This document shows positions 21,836-31,057 of a DNA stretch of 64,000 nt, in pieces. The stretch covers positions 1-64,000 of the forward strand of contig NZ_JAOPFU010000018.1 in assembly GCF_025515275.1 (NCBI RefSeq), given 5' to 3'. This stretch comes from Catenovulum sp. 2E275 (GTDB lineage: Bacteria > Pseudomonadota > Gammaproteobacteria > Enterobacterales > Alteromonadaceae). A program made the position numbers and the translations under genes. How positions within the stretch are numbered: the stretch's first letter is position 1; every line of letters starts with the position of its first letter. The notes beneath the pieces were generated by a model. That model had not been told where the DNA came from. It worked only from the letters and a program-made list of their open reading frames with translations, and did not search any database.

Positions 21836-22624
21836 CTACTTAAACCGGCTTAAATAATTAACAATAACTTGTGCCGTTAACTCTGGTTGGCTGACATGCG
21901 GGGCATGACCGGTATCTAAATTAACGCATTCAGCGCCAGGTACTAACTGTTGCATCATTTTTTGTACCGGTAATTTAACCGATAAATCTTGGCTACATTC
22001 AATATATAAACGCGGAATTTGACCAAATTTATTCCGACTCCAGTTAGCTTCAATCGCTAAACCGCTAATGACCTGAGGCGTTAACTGTTCTGCTGCATTT
22101 AAAGCTTGCTCAAACGGCATATCATTTAAAAAAACGTTGGCGCCAGCTTGTGGTGGAACCTGACTAACCACATAGTCCTGATCCCAAACCAAATGCTTTT
22201 CGATACCAGCATAATCCTGACCTTGGTCTTTGAGTTCTTCCAATAAAGCTTTAAAAGAGAGTCCGCTGGGTAACATCATGCCGGCTAAATAAATAACCGC
22301 AGAGATTTTGTCAAAACAGAGCTCTGCCAATTGAGTTGCAACCACGCCACCGCCAGAATGAGCTAGCACAACTATTTTGTCCTCTGCTGGATTAAATGCT
22401 TCAGCTTGCTCTATTTTCAGCACTTGCTTAGCAGCGGCCATCACATAACTTTGCATATTAATATTATCCGCGCCGACATCCTCTATCGTATTGCCAACCG
22501 AGCCATTGCCCGGTAAATCCAAAGGATAAGTATTAATCTGAGCTTGTGTTAAATAAGGTAATAATGCTTGCCACACCCAGCTTCCCTGCCATGCGCCATG
22601 AATTAAAATTAAATGTATTTTCAT
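21836..22624 (-). CDS. alpha/beta hydrolase
   Basis: Soluble 262-aa hydrolase. The oxyanion segment HGAWQGSW is at residues 9-16, the nucleophile elbow AHSGGG has Ser90, and the catalytic histidine sits in [12 protein letters not shown] near the C-terminus. No signal peptide. The nearest well-known relatives are the plant methyl-esterase/hydroxynitrile-lyase-like branch and bacterial EstC-type esterases; the substrate cannot be read from sequence. It starts 15 bp after the 2OG-Fe(II) oxygenase gene and lies at the end of the purine-uptake arm, so a role with a purine-derived ester or lactam is possible but unproven. Confidence 0.85.
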   Translation of the reverse strand: MKIHLILIHGAWQGSWVWQALLPYLTQAQINTYPLDLPGNGSVGNTIEDVGADNINMQSYVMAAAKQVLKIEQAEAFNPAEDKIVVLAHSGGGVVATQLAELCFDKISAVIYLAGMMLPSGLSFKALLEELKDQGQDYAGIEKHLVWDQDYVVSQVPPQAGANVFLNDMPFEQALNAAEQLTPQVISGLAIEANWSRNKFGQIPRLYIECSQDLSVKLPVQKMMQQLVPGAECVNLDTGHAPHVSQPELTAQVIVNYLSRFK

Positions 22625-22639
22625 AAGTTATTTATCGGA

Positions 22640-23575
22640 CTAGTAAGTCCGGTTTAAACGAGAAATCATATATTCACTGGTCGTTACCGGTGGATATTTC
22701 GCCGGATTATCTGCACTCTGGCAAGATTCAATACAAGAGATCACTTTATCTTTATTTGGACTGCAAAAATAAGCGATTGAATACCTATCTTGGCGAATAC
22801 TTTGTTCTGGCTGTTTAACCCTATGCGGATTAGACAATAAAACATCGTTGGTCCAACGCTGCATTAAATCTCCGGTATTAATCACTATAGTGCCGGGAAT
22901 AGGTGTTGCCTGAACCCAACCACCATTGCGGGATTTCACTTCTAAACCGCCAACAGCATCCTGAAACAATAAAGTAATACCGCCATAATCTGTATGGGCT
23001 CCCGCGCGATTTTGCGAAGCTTCCAGTTCATAACCTTCAGGCAATGCCGGATAACGCAATAACCTAAACGTATGCTGATGTTTATTATGCGCATCAACAA
23101 AAAAGTTAATCGGCTCGTTTAAAGCCAGTGCAAATGCTTGTAAAACAGAGTCTGCAACCTGAGTACACTTTTGCACAAAGTCTTTAATTTCTGTTTTAAA
23201 TTCAGGATAAACTGTTGGAAAATAATCTCTATCTTCATCTGTCTCTAAATACATTGAGGCAATATTGTAGGCCTCTTTTAAATCAGGCGCGGTAGATGGA
23301 TCAAGACTTTCGCGTTTTACCGCAATATAACCTTGGTTGCTTTGTGCATTTTGCCAAGCCAATTTAAGTTTTTCATCTTCCGGTAGGGCAAAAAAACGAG
23401 CGGATAATGAAAATGCTTTATTAACCTCTTCATTGGTTAAACCAAAACCAGATAAATAAAAGAATCCCTATTCTTTTGAAGCCGCTAAAATTTGTGCGGC
23501 AACTTGCTGCATTGCCTGTTTATCACCCGTTAAAAACGGTGCAAAATCAATCACAGGTAAACTTTGTGTCGACAT
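22640..23575 (-). pseudogene. 2OG-Fe(II) oxygenase (isopenicillin N synthase family) with in-frame amber codon
   Basis: Reading from ATG 23575 (MSTQSLPVIDFAPFL), the frame meets TAG at 23468-23470 (codon 36) and then continues as GFFYLSGFGLTNEEVNKAF, exactly where the family's conserved GFFY segment belongs. There is no frameshift: both parts lie in one frame, totalling 311 codons, the usual size. The downstream part keeps the iron ligands (HTDYGG and NPHRV) and the 2-oxoglutarate contact RYS. A shortened product could only begin at a TTG (23362) without a ribosome-binding site and would lack the first strands. A family member of this kind oxidises a small molecule. Here it sits between a Tsx-like channel and a hydrolase in the purine cluster. 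It is a fresh pseudogene, an amber-suppressed gene or a sequencing error. Confidence 0.85.
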
Positions 23576-23728
23576 CATATTTTTCTCTATCATGAATTTA
23601 ACTAGTGCGGCGGATTAATATACCTACAACAATTTGTCTTGCCTCACGCATTTTTTCTCCGGCTGAAATCAAGCATCTTGAGGTGGCGCGGGTATATAAC
23701 CGCCGCTATTTTTTATAAGTGATGTTTT

Positions 23729-24484
23729 TTATAAATGGTATTTAGCCATAATGCTCCATACACTTTCATCGGCTAAAAATGCGCTGCCATACTTGTTATT
23801 CCAGTATGAATACTCAAAACCGACTTCTAGTTTAGATTTCGTCATCCCTAAATAAGGGCTCACATTCAGTAACAATTGAGGATTAAAATGGAAATCCGAT
23901 TCGTGATCCGATTCAGCTGTAGACCAATCAATATAACCAGCAAAACTAATTTCAACGGCATCAATTGGTAAAACACTTCCCCAAACAACACTTAACATTA
24001 AATCATTTTCGGTTGATTCATTAGCCGAATATAAAAACCGTGTTTTTACATATTTAAAGCCCGGTACACTCCAGCCTAAACCAAATCCATACTGATAGTT
24101 ATCATCTTGTCCGGTTGCGCCACCACCATATTCATAAGTACCAGATAAATACACATCGTTAATAGGGCCAAACTTTAATTCACTACCAGTTAAATAACTT
24201 AAACTTACATCCGGCGAAATTTCACCATAAATGGTATTGGTATTATCTGCGGTATCATTTTTTTCGGTGCGATCCATAAACATAAATAAACCACCCCAGT
24301 TATGACCCGAAGCATGCTCTAAAGTAATCACAGTATTTTCGGCGCTATCACTATAAAAATCTGAATGATTTTCACCATGTAGCCAAGAAAAGCTATTGTC
24401 ACTCCAAAAAACCTCTGCCTGTGCTGCTGGTAAAACGCTAGTAGCCAAAACACTTGATAAAACTAATTTAGGTAATGTTTTCAT
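23729..24484 (-). CDS. Tsx/OmpK-like nucleoside-specific outer-membrane channel
   Basis: Outer-membrane beta-barrel of the Tsx/OmpK family. Starting at ATG 24484 gives a signal peptide (MKTLPKLVLSSVLATSVLPAAQA) and 251 aa; a longer frame from 24517 adds a non-signal leader. The mature protein opens with FWSDNSFSWLHG, typical of the family, and ends in an aromatic-terminated strand (SVWSIMAKYHL). Such channels admit nucleosides. Its place directly after the BMP-type substrate-binding gene fits uptake of purine nucleosides or bases across both membranes. Confidence 0.88.
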   Translation of the reverse strand: MKTLPKLVLSSVLATSVLPAAQAEVFWSDNSFSWLHGENHSDFYSDSAENTVITLEHASGHNWGGLFMFMDRTEKNDTADNTNTIYGEISPDVSLSYLTGSELKFGPINDVYLSGTYEYGGGATGQDDNYQYGFGLGWSVPGFKYVKTRFLYSANESTENDLMLSVVWGSVLPIDAVEISFAGYIDWSTAESDHESDFHFNPQLLLNVSPYLGMTKSKLEVGFEYSYWNNKYGSAFLADESVWSIMAKYHL

Positions 24485-24580
24485 AATTTTTCTGCCTTTT
24501 ATAAATGCGCTAATCAATTTTTAAATTTTTTTAATTAATTCTTATTGGTTTTATAAACCAAATAAATAAGGGGCTTTAAG

Positions 24581-25648
24581 TTATTTTAATTTGCCGTCGA
24601 CACCCTCCACGTAATAATTCATGCCTAACAAAGCTTCATCAGACATAACTTCACCTGATTTTAAAATTAACTCGCCAGCCTGATTTTTCAGCGGCCCACT
24701 AAACGGGTGGAATTCTCCTGCAATAATTTTTGTTTTTAACGCTTCAACTTTACTAACTACCTCAGCCGGTACTGCTGGGCTAAATGGTGCGAGTTCTGTC
24801 ATGCCACCAGCAAAGCCTTGCCATACATCTTCCGATTTCCAAGTGCCAGCCAATACTTGCTCAACCCGTTTTTTATAAAACCCTTTCCAGTTATGTACAG
24901 CTGCAGTTAAGTGTGCTTTTTCACCGTATTCGCTCATGTCAGAGTGATAACCAATTGCATAAATGCCAGCTTCTTGAGCTGCTTGTACTGGCGCTGGTGA
25001 ATCGGTATGAAAGGTAATTACATCTGCTTTTTGGTCAATTAAGCTATTTGCTGCTTCGCGTTCTTTAGCAGGATCAAACCAAGTATTCACCCAAACCACT
25101 TTAACTTTGGCATTAGGTTTTACCGAGCGTACACCCAAAGCAAATGCATTAATCCCGCGTACCACCTCAGGAATCGGAAACGCACCAATATAACCCACTA
25201 CATCAGTTTTGCTCATGTAACCTGCAACCACACCGGTCAAATAACGCGCTTCATAAATTCGGTCAAAATAAGTACCAACATTATCTGCTCGTTTATATCC
25301 GGTAGCATGTTCAAACTTCACATTCGGAAAACGTTTAGCGACTTTAATTGTCGGGTTCATATAACCGAACGAGGTTGTAAAAATCAGTTCGTGCCCGCTT
25401 TTTGCCAACTGAGTAATGACCCGCTCAGCATCCGCCCCTTCGGCCACATTTTCAACAAAGGTAGTTTTAACTACGCCCGGAAAAGCCTCTTCTAAACTTA
25501 GCCTTGCCTGATCATGGTTATATGTCCATCCGGCCTCACCCGTTGGGCTAACATAAACAAAACCGACTTTTAGTTTTTCTTGCGCAAAGCTTGAAGCACT
25601 CGCTACTAAACCAAGCGCTAAGCCAACTACTTTTAATGCTTTTTTCAT
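24581..25648 (-). CDS. BMP-family substrate-binding lipoprotein-like protein of a nucleoside/purine ABC transporter
   Basis: Periplasmic binding component (355 aa from ATG 25648, with GGAG 8 bp upstream). The signal peptide is MKKALKVVGLALGLVASASSFA, and the PnrA/TmpC fold starts with KLKVGFVYVSPTGEAGWTY. It keeps the family's aromatic sandwich and Asp positions (GEAGWTYNHD and HTDSPAPVQAA), which in PnrA hold the purine nucleoside base and ribose. A longer frame from 25711 lacks signal-peptide character. It follows the two permease genes and ATPase gene of the same transporter after 173 bp. Confidence 0.9.
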   Translation of the reverse strand: MKKALKVVGLALGLVASASSFAQEKLKVGFVYVSPTGEAGWTYNHDQARLSLEEAFPGVVKTTFVENVAEGADAERVITQLAKSGHELIFTTSFGYMNPTIKVAKRFPNVKFEHATGYKRADNVGTYFDRIYEARYLTGVVAGYMSKTDVVGYIGAFPIPEVVRGINAFALGVRSVKPNAKVKVVWVNTWFDPAKEREAANSLIDQKADVITFHTDSPAPVQAAQEAGIYAIGYHSDMSEYGEKAHLTAAVHNWKGFYKKRVEQVLAGTWKSEDVWQGFAGGMTELAPFSPAVPAEVVSKVEALKTKIIAGEFHPFSGPLKNQAGELILKSGEVMSDEALLGMNYYVEGVDGKLK

Positions 25649-25821
25649 AATTGAATCTCCAATAACATTAATTGTGGATTTAAAGTTTGCTAGCTTTATA
25701 CGCCGTTGCATAAAGGAAATTTAAAGATAAGTAAGTACACACTTTTATTTTTAGATTAGTTCTGCCTCCTGATTAATTTTGTGCGTTTAAAACGAATGTA
25801 AAATTTGTATTGTAAAAAGGG

Positions 25822-26748
25822 CTATCGAGTTTTATGCCAAGGTTTACCAAGTGCAACAGGTTCAAATAATTTAAGTTTTTCGCTGTTACGGCTTAGTACC
25901 ACCAAAACAATTAACGTGGCAGCATAAGGTAAAATCGCTAATAGGTTAGATGAAATTGAAATCCCTAAACCCTGTGCAAATAAATGCATAATGCTGGCAA
26001 AACCAAATAAATAAGCGCCTAACATCACCCGCTCTATCCGCCAGCTTGCAAACACCACTAAAGCCAGTGCAATCCAGCCTTTACCAGCGGTCATGTTTTC
26101 AGTCCAAAGCGGCGTATAAGCAATTGATAAATAGCCACCAGCAAGCCCAGCCATAGCGCCGCCAAACATCACAGCTAAATAGCGAATTTTCATCACAGGT
26201 AAACCTAAATTACTACCAACATCTGGGTTTTCACCGGCGGCTCTAACCGCCAGCCCGGCTCGGTGAGCACGGAAAAAAATGTAACAGCCAATCACCATAA
26301 ACCAGCTAAAATAAACCATTGCATCCTGAGCAAATAAGGCTTTGCCAATTAATGGAATATTTTGCAAAATTTCAAACCCAATCGTTGGTAAAGCTTCAAT
26401 GGTTTTTCCTTCGTAATCCGAGCCAATAAAAGCAGATAAACCCGTACCAAAAATGGTCAGCGCCAACCCAGTTGCAACTTGAGTTGCATTTAAATTAAGC
26501 GCCACAAAAGCAAAGATTAACGAGGCCAATACGCCACTTAATGCCGCAATCACAAACCCCAGCATAAAGCTGTCTGTATGGTAAACCGCAATAAATCCAG
26601 CGACGGCACCTAACAGCATCATGCCTTCTTGGCCTAAATTTAATACCCCACTTTTTTCACAAATCATTTCACCCAAAGCAACTAATAATAATGGTGTTCC
26701 GGTTCTAATCGCGGCATATAAAATATTGGTAATTAAGTCTATATCCAT
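25822..26748 (-). CDS. ABC transporter permease 2 (nucleoside/purine, BMP type)
   Basis: Inner-membrane permease of the BPD_transp_2 class, 308 aa when started at ATG 26748 (MDIDLITNILYAAIRTGTP), one base after the stop of the first permease. About nine hydrophobic helices are seen, together with the family stretch GEMICEKSGVLNLGQEGMMLLGAV. A start at 26781 would overlap the first permease without conserved sequence. It is the partner of the permease at 26750-27859, as in the YufP/YufQ or NupP/NupQ pairs. Confidence 0.93.
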   Translation of the reverse strand: MDIDLITNILYAAIRTGTPLLLVALGEMICEKSGVLNLGQEGMMLLGAVAGFIAVYHTDSFMLGFVIAALSGVLASLIFAFVALNLNATQVATGLALTIFGTGLSAFIGSDYEGKTIEALPTIGFEILQNIPLIGKALFAQDAMVYFSWFMVIGCYIFFRAHRAGLAVRAAGENPDVGSNLGLPVMKIRYLAVMFGGAMAGLAGGYLSIAYTPLWTENMTAGKGWIALALVVFASWRIERVMLGAYLFGFASIMHLFAQGLGISISSNLLAILPYAATLIVLVVLSRNSEKLKLFEPVALGKPWHKTR

Positions 26749-26749
26749 T

Positions 26750-27859
26750 TTATTGAGCCTCTGTTTGAGTTGGGTAAACACGTTTTTTAACTGAGTTAAT
26801 GGGAGGTAACTTTATTTTGATCCGGTAACGAATTAACACATCAGATGAGAGTAAATAAAATAAAATTAATCCCTGAAAAATACCGGTAATGGCGCTGGGT
26901 AAAGCCAAAGAGATTTGCGCCATTTCACCACCCATAAAAATGAGCGCCATCAATAAACCTGCTAACGTAATTCCTAAAGGGTGAAGGCGACCTAAAAACG
27001 CCACTATAATCGCTGCATAACCATAACCGGGAGAAATGCTCGGAACGAGCTGACCAATCGGACCACTGACTTCACTCGCACCAGCTAATCCAGCTAACCC
27101 ACCACACACCAATAAAACCAATGCGGATAATTTATTCTGGCTAAACCCAGCCATTTTGGCAGCGGCTTTATCCATCCCTAATACTCTAATTTGAAAACCG
27201 ATAAAGGTTTTACTAACAAACACCCAAATAATAGCCAGCGCCAGCAGAACAAACACCAACCCTAAATGCAAGCGAGTGCCTTCAAATAACACAGGTAAAA
27301 TCGTGCTTTGAGCAAATAACGCGCTTTCCGGAAAATTAAACCCTTGTGGATCTTTTAACGGCCCATGCACAGCCCAAACCAATAAGTTAAGTGCAATATA
27401 ATTCAGCATTATGGTGACCAGTATTTCATTACTGTTCATTTTTAATTTTAAAAACGCGGCAATCCCAGCCCAAGCTGCACCACCCAAAATACCGGCCAAC
27501 AAAGTTAACGGCATAGCCCAAATTGAATCTGAATGAACAAATTGAAGCGCCATGGCTGAGCCAATCAAACCACCCATTAATAGTTGACCTTCAGCGCCTA
27601 TATTCCAAACTGACGCTCGATAACACAATGACAAACCATAAGCGCACAATAAAATGGGAATACATTTAACTAACAGCTCACTGATTCCGTACCAGTCTTC
27701 AATCGGGCTAATAAAAAAGATATAAAGTGCTTCAACCGGATTTTGTCCTAAGCTACTAAATAAAATTGCACCAGTAATTAAAGTTAATACCACAGCTAAT
27801 ATCGGTGAAAAATAAGCCCAGTGTTTTGATGGCTGCGCTCTTGCTTCTATTTTTAACAT
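26750..27859 (-). CDS. ABC transporter permease 1 (nucleoside/purine, BMP type)
   Basis: Inner-membrane permease, 369 aa, with a longer N-terminal extension than its partner, as usual in the YufP/NupP branch. Signature segments are CYRASVWNIGAEGQLLMGGLIG and NSNEILVTIMLNYIA. Its ATG shares one base with the ATPase stop codon (TAATG), so expression is coupled. Together with the ATPase and second permease it forms the membrane core of a purine (nucleoside) importer. Confidence 0.93.
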   Translation of the reverse strand: MLKIEARAQPSKHWAYFSPILAVVLTLITGAILFSSLGQNPVEALYIFFISPIEDWYGISELLVKCIPILLCAYGLSLCYRASVWNIGAEGQLLMGGLIGSAMALQFVHSDSIWAMPLTLLAGILGGAAWAGIAAFLKLKMNSNEILVTIMLNYIALNLLVWAVHGPLKDPQGFNFPESALFAQSTILPVLFEGTRLHLGLVFVLLALAIIWVFVSKTFIGFQIRVLGMDKAAAKMAGFSQNKLSALVLLVCGGLAGLAGASEVSGPIGQLVPSISPGYGYAAIIVAFLGRLHPLGITLAGLLMALIFMGGEMAQISLALPSAITGIFQGLILFYLLSSDVLIRYRIKIKLPPINSVKKRVYPTQTEAQ

Positions 27860-29397
27860 TAAGCCGCTTCCTCCCGGTTTTGTTGCTCAGTCATAAAGTC
27901 TCCAGCCATCCAACGTCCTAATTGGGGCAAAGCTAAGTCGTCAGTTGGTAAAATCGGCGAAAGCTGGCCGTCACATATCGCACATAACCTGTCACTAATT
28001 TTATAAAGCTCATCTAAATCTTCAGAAATCACTAACACGGCACAGCCTTTATCACGCAAATCCAAAATAGCTTGATGAATCGCAACCTGAGCGCCAATAT
28101 CAACCCCCCATGTTGGATGCGACATTAATAACAATTTAGGTTGTTGCTCAACTTCGCGGCCAATAATAAATTTTTGCAAATTACCGCCGGATAAACTGGC
28201 AGCATGAGTATGCGTATTCGGGGTTTTAACTTTATATTTTTGAATTATGTTTTGAGTTAACGCCACCACTTTACGCCACTGCAAAAACCCTTTATTGACC
28301 AAGCCAAAATCAAAACTGGTTAATAAAGCATTTTCTGCTAAATCCATTTCCGGTACAGCGCCGCGGCCAAGTCTTTCTTCTGGCACAAATGCAACACCCA
28401 TTCTTCGTCTTTGCATTGGCGATAAAGCATTAATACAAGTTTGTTCAATAAAAATACTCTGTGCGGTTTTATCAGTAGTTTCACCAGACAAAGCTTTTAA
28501 TAATGCCTCTTGTCCGTTACCGGCAACCCCGGCGATCCCTAAAATTTCACCTTTATTAACCGTTAACGAAATATTGTTAAGTGCAATATCAAATGAACTT
28601 GATGCAGCTTTTGATAAATTAGTCACCTTTAAATAAGCCGAATGGGTATAGGTTCGGCGAGTTTGGTGATTTATTTCAACACCATCGCCCACCATCATTC
28701 GAGCCATCGCATCCGGTGTTTGCTGTTTAGGATTACAATGTCCACTCACTTTACCGCCGCGTAAAATAGTTGCAGCGCTACAAATCTCTGCAACTTCATG
28801 TAATTTATGGCTAATAAATAAAATCGAGCAGCCTTCGTCACTTAATTTTTTCAGCGTAATAAATAAAGCATCTACCTCTTGTGGCGTTAATACCGAGGTC
28901 GGTTCATCCAAAATTAGTAATTGAATATCCAATAATAAACAACGCACAATCTCCACTCTTTGGCGCTCACCAGTCGATAAAGTAGCCACTCTGCGATTCG
29001 GATCTAACGGCATTTGGTATTTATGCGAAATATCTCTAATCCGCTGAGCTAAAGTGCTGCTATTTCCAGCTTGTTTACCCAGCGCAAGCTCTATATTTTC
29101 TTTAACGGTTAAAGTTTCAAATAAGGAAAAATGCTGAAATACCATGCCAATGCCTAATGCTCTGGCATCTGCGGGTTGATTAATTTCAACGGCTTCACCA
29201 TTAAACAAGATAACCCCTTGGTCAGGTTTAACCACACCATACAAAACTTTCATTAATGTGCTTTTACCTGCCCCATTTTCACCTAATAAAGCATGAATTT
29301 CGCCATGCCCTATCTCAAGCGAAATATTATCATTTGCTTTACAACCCGGATAAGACTTTGAAATTCCCTGCATTTGTAGACGCTTTACATTATTCAT
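27859..29397 (-). CDS. ABC transporter ATP-binding protein, tandem domains (nucleoside/purine)
   Basis: Tandem ATPase of the sugar/nucleoside (YufO/RbsA-like) type, 512 aa from ATG 29397 (MNNVKRLQMQGISKSYPG). Domain 1 has Walker A GENGAGKST and signature LSTGERQRVE with Walker B LLILDEPTS. Domain 2 has the degenerate Walker A typical of this family (GVAGNGQE) and signature LSGGNLQKF. A frame extending to 29490 runs through the promoter and operators and is not used. It is the first gene of the uptake arm and is divergent from xdhA. Confidence 0.95.
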   Translation of the reverse strand: MNNVKRLQMQGISKSYPGCKANDNISLEIGHGEIHALLGENGAGKSTLMKVLYGVVKPDQGVILFNGEAVEINQPADARALGIGMVFQHFSLFETLTVKENIELALGKQAGNSSTLAQRIRDISHKYQMPLDPNRRVATLSTGERQRVEIVRCLLLDIQLLILDEPTSVLTPQEVDALFITLKKLSDEGCSILFISHKLHEVAEICSAATILRGGKVSGHCNPKQQTPDAMARMMVGDGVEINHQTRRTYTHSAYLKVTNLSKAASSSFDIALNNISLTVNKGEILGIAGVAGNGQEALLKALSGETTDKTAQSIFIEQTCINALSPMQRRRMGVAFVPEERLGRGAVPEMDLAENALLTSFDFGLVNKGFLQWRKVVALTQNIIQKYKVKTPNTHTHAASLSGGNLQKFIIGREVEQQPKLLLMSHPTWGVDIGAQVAIHQAILDLRDKGCAVLVISEDLDELYKISDRLCAICDGQLSPILPTDDLALPQLGRWMAGDFMTEQQNREEAA

Positions 29398-29422
29398 TAT
29401 CTTTTCTCTTAAAACCATTAAA

Positions 29423-29438
29423 TTGACCAATCGGTCAG
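29423..29438. promoter_or_regulatory. RutR-like (TetR-family) operator site 1
   Basis: The sequence TTGACCAATCGGTCAG is a near-perfect palindrome (TGACC-N4-GGTCA). It matches the published RutR consensus TTGACCANNTGGTCAA at all but two of the specified positions. It sits between the divergent purine uptake and purine breakdown operons and covers the -35 of the plus-strand promoter. Confidence 0.55.
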
Positions 29439-29450
29439 TCATGGCATAAT
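29423..29450 (+). promoter_or_regulatory. likely promoter of the xdh operon
   Basis: TTGACC (29423-29428) and CATAAT (29445-29450) are separated by 16 bp, a near-consensus sigma-70 arrangement. The -35 box lies inside the first RutR-like palindrome. A repressor bound there would block transcription of xdhA-puuD. The leader would be about 110 nt. Confidence 0.5.
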
Positions 29451-29462
29451 CAATGCAAGAAG

Positions 29463-29478
29463 TTGACCAAGTGATTAA
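29463..29478. promoter_or_regulatory. RutR-like operator site 2
   Basis: The sequence TTGACCAAGTGATTAA has a perfect left half (TTGACCA) and a degenerate right half relative to the RutR-type palindrome. Its centre is 40 bp from that of site 1, about four helical turns, so two dimers could sit on the same face of the DNA. Confidence 0.4.
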
Positions 29479-29566
29479 GATTTTTTTCAAATATTTTTAA
29501 AAGCCAATCAAATTCAGCATCTAACTGCTTATTTTTAAAGGCTTTAAATAAAAAAGAGAGGTTAAT

Positions 29567-31057
29567 GTGATTCAGTTTCTTTTAAACCAAGACTTGATAG
29601 AGCTGGAAGCGGTCGCACCAAGCCTTAGCATTTTGGACTGGTTGCGCACCAACAAAGGGAAAACCGGAACAAAAGAAGGTTGTGCCTCTGGTGACTGCGG
29701 TGCTTGTACTGTTTTGATTGGCGAAAATAAACAAGGCAACTGGCAATATAAAAGCATTAATGCCTGTTTAATGTTAGTTGGCAATTTACATGGCAAACAT
29801 TTAGTAACCATTGAAGCTGTTAGCCAAAACGCATTTCCAGAGTTTGACGATTTGCACCCTGTGCAAAAAGCTATGGTTGAATGCCACGGCTCGCAATGTG
29901 GTTTTTGTACACCCGGTATCATTATGAGCATGCTGGCACTTTATTTAAACCATACCAGCTACCCTGGAAAATCAACCGCAATTCATGCACTAGGCGGAAA
30001 CTTATGCCGCTGCACAGGGTATAACCCAATATTAAAAGCTGTTGAAAAATGTTTCGATTACCCAAGAGCTAACTTTAATTGGCAGGCAGAACTAACACTG
30101 TTAACAACTAAACTAGCTGAAAATGCGATACCAAACTTAACTAATCAAAATTGTCACTTTTATCTGCCACAAAATTTAGCGGATTTAGTCAAATTAAAAG
30201 CTCAAATGCCAACTGCACAATTAGTGGCTGGCGCAACCGATTTATCATTAGCGTTTACCCAGCAGCTAAAAACACCACAGCAGTTAATTTCGGTGAGCCA
30301 ATGCCAGCCGTTAATTGGCTATCAACAAAACCAAGACGGTATGTTTATTGGTGCGGCAACGCCTTATGCTGAATTTATTAAACAGTTTTGCCAAATCTAT
30401 CCTGAAAGCACCGAGCTATTTAACCGCTTAGGTTCAACTCAAATTCGTAACTCAGGCACATTAGGCGGCAGTATTGGTAATGCTTCTCCAATTGGTGATC
30501 CAGCCCCTTTATTAATTGCCTTAAATGCAAAAATTGAATTAGCCAGCGAACGTGGCAAGCGAGTTATAGCGTTAGAAGATTATTTTATTGCTTACAAAAC
30601 CACTCAATTAAAACCAGATGAAGTGATCAGCGGTTTTTATTTACCGCCGCGTCCACTTAATTTAACCCTTGCCTGCCACAAAATATCTAAACGTATAGAA
30701 GACGATATTTCAACCGTTTGTTTGGTGATGGCGCTCACCACAGACAATCAACACATAATCACAGCTAATATTGCATTTGGCGGCATGACGGCGATTCCGG
30801 CAAGAGCTAAACAAACCGAAGCAGCTTTAATCAAGCAACCCACAGAGCTTGCAACTTTTAAAGCTGCCGCTAAGCAAATTAGCCAGGATTTTTCACCGCT
30901 ATCCGATGTCAGGGCATCTGCCGAGTATCGGGTAAAAGTCAGTGAAAACCTGTTAATCAGAAGTTGGCATCAAACTTTTGGGCAAATCGAAATACAAAAA
31001 AATCATTCAGACAATATCCAGTTACCAGCGACGAGGGTTCAACATGCGGCACTTTGA
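29567..31057 (+). CDS. xdhA: xanthine dehydrogenase small subunit (2Fe-2S and FAD)
   Basis: Oxidises xanthine (and hypoxanthine) to urate together with XdhB. The 496 residues hold the plant-type 2Fe-2S cluster (Cys39, 44, 47 and 67), the second 2Fe-2S cluster (Cys111, 114, 147 and 149; HGSQCGFCTPG and LCRCTGY) and an FAD domain from about residue 175 (VAGATDLSL and GTLGGSIGNASPIGDPAP). Electrons pass from Mo through the two clusters to FAD. The ATG lies 10 bp after an AGAGAGG ribosome-binding site. It is the first gene of the breakdown operon and overlaps xdhB by 14 bp. Confidence 0.97.
   Translation: MIQFLLNQDLIELEAVAPSLSILDWLRTNKGKTGTKEGCASGDCGACTVLIGENKQGNWQYKSINACLMLVGNLHGKHLVTIEAVSQNAFPEFDDLHPVQKAMVECHGSQCGFCTPGIIMSMLALYLNHTSYPGKSTAIHALGGNLCRCTGYNPILKAVEKCFDYPRANFNWQAELTLLTTKLAENAIPNLTNQNCHFYLPQNLADLVKLKAQMPTAQLVAGATDLSLAFTQQLKTPQQLISVSQCQPLIGYQQNQDGMFIGAATPYAEFIKQFCQIYPESTELFNRLGSTQIRNSGTLGGSIGNASPIGDPAPLLIALNAKIELASERGKRVIALEDYFIAYKTTQLKPDEVISGFYLPPRPLNLTLACHKISKRIEDDISTVCLVMALTTDNQHIITANIAFGGMTAIPARAKQTEAALIKQPTELATFKAAAKQISQDFSPLSDVRASAEYRVKVSENLLIRSWHQTFGQIEIQKNHSDNIQLPATRVQHAAL

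Noticed and set aside
22640-23362. 240-aa oxygenase starting at 23362 as a normal gene
   Set aside because: The first codon is TTG without a ribosome-binding site, and the family's first strands are encoded upstream in the same frame behind an amber codon.
23604-23718. GCGGCGG ... CCGCCGC inverted repeat between the oxygenase and Tsx-like genes as a terminator
   Set aside because: The arms are about 90 bp apart and no T-run follows on the minus strand, where the transcript would run. It may only be local GC-rich sequence.
24546-24562. Short hairpin TTGGTTTTATAAACCAA after the BMP gene as a strong terminator
   Set aside because: Stem of 7 A/T-rich pairs with no T-run on the minus strand; too weak to support.
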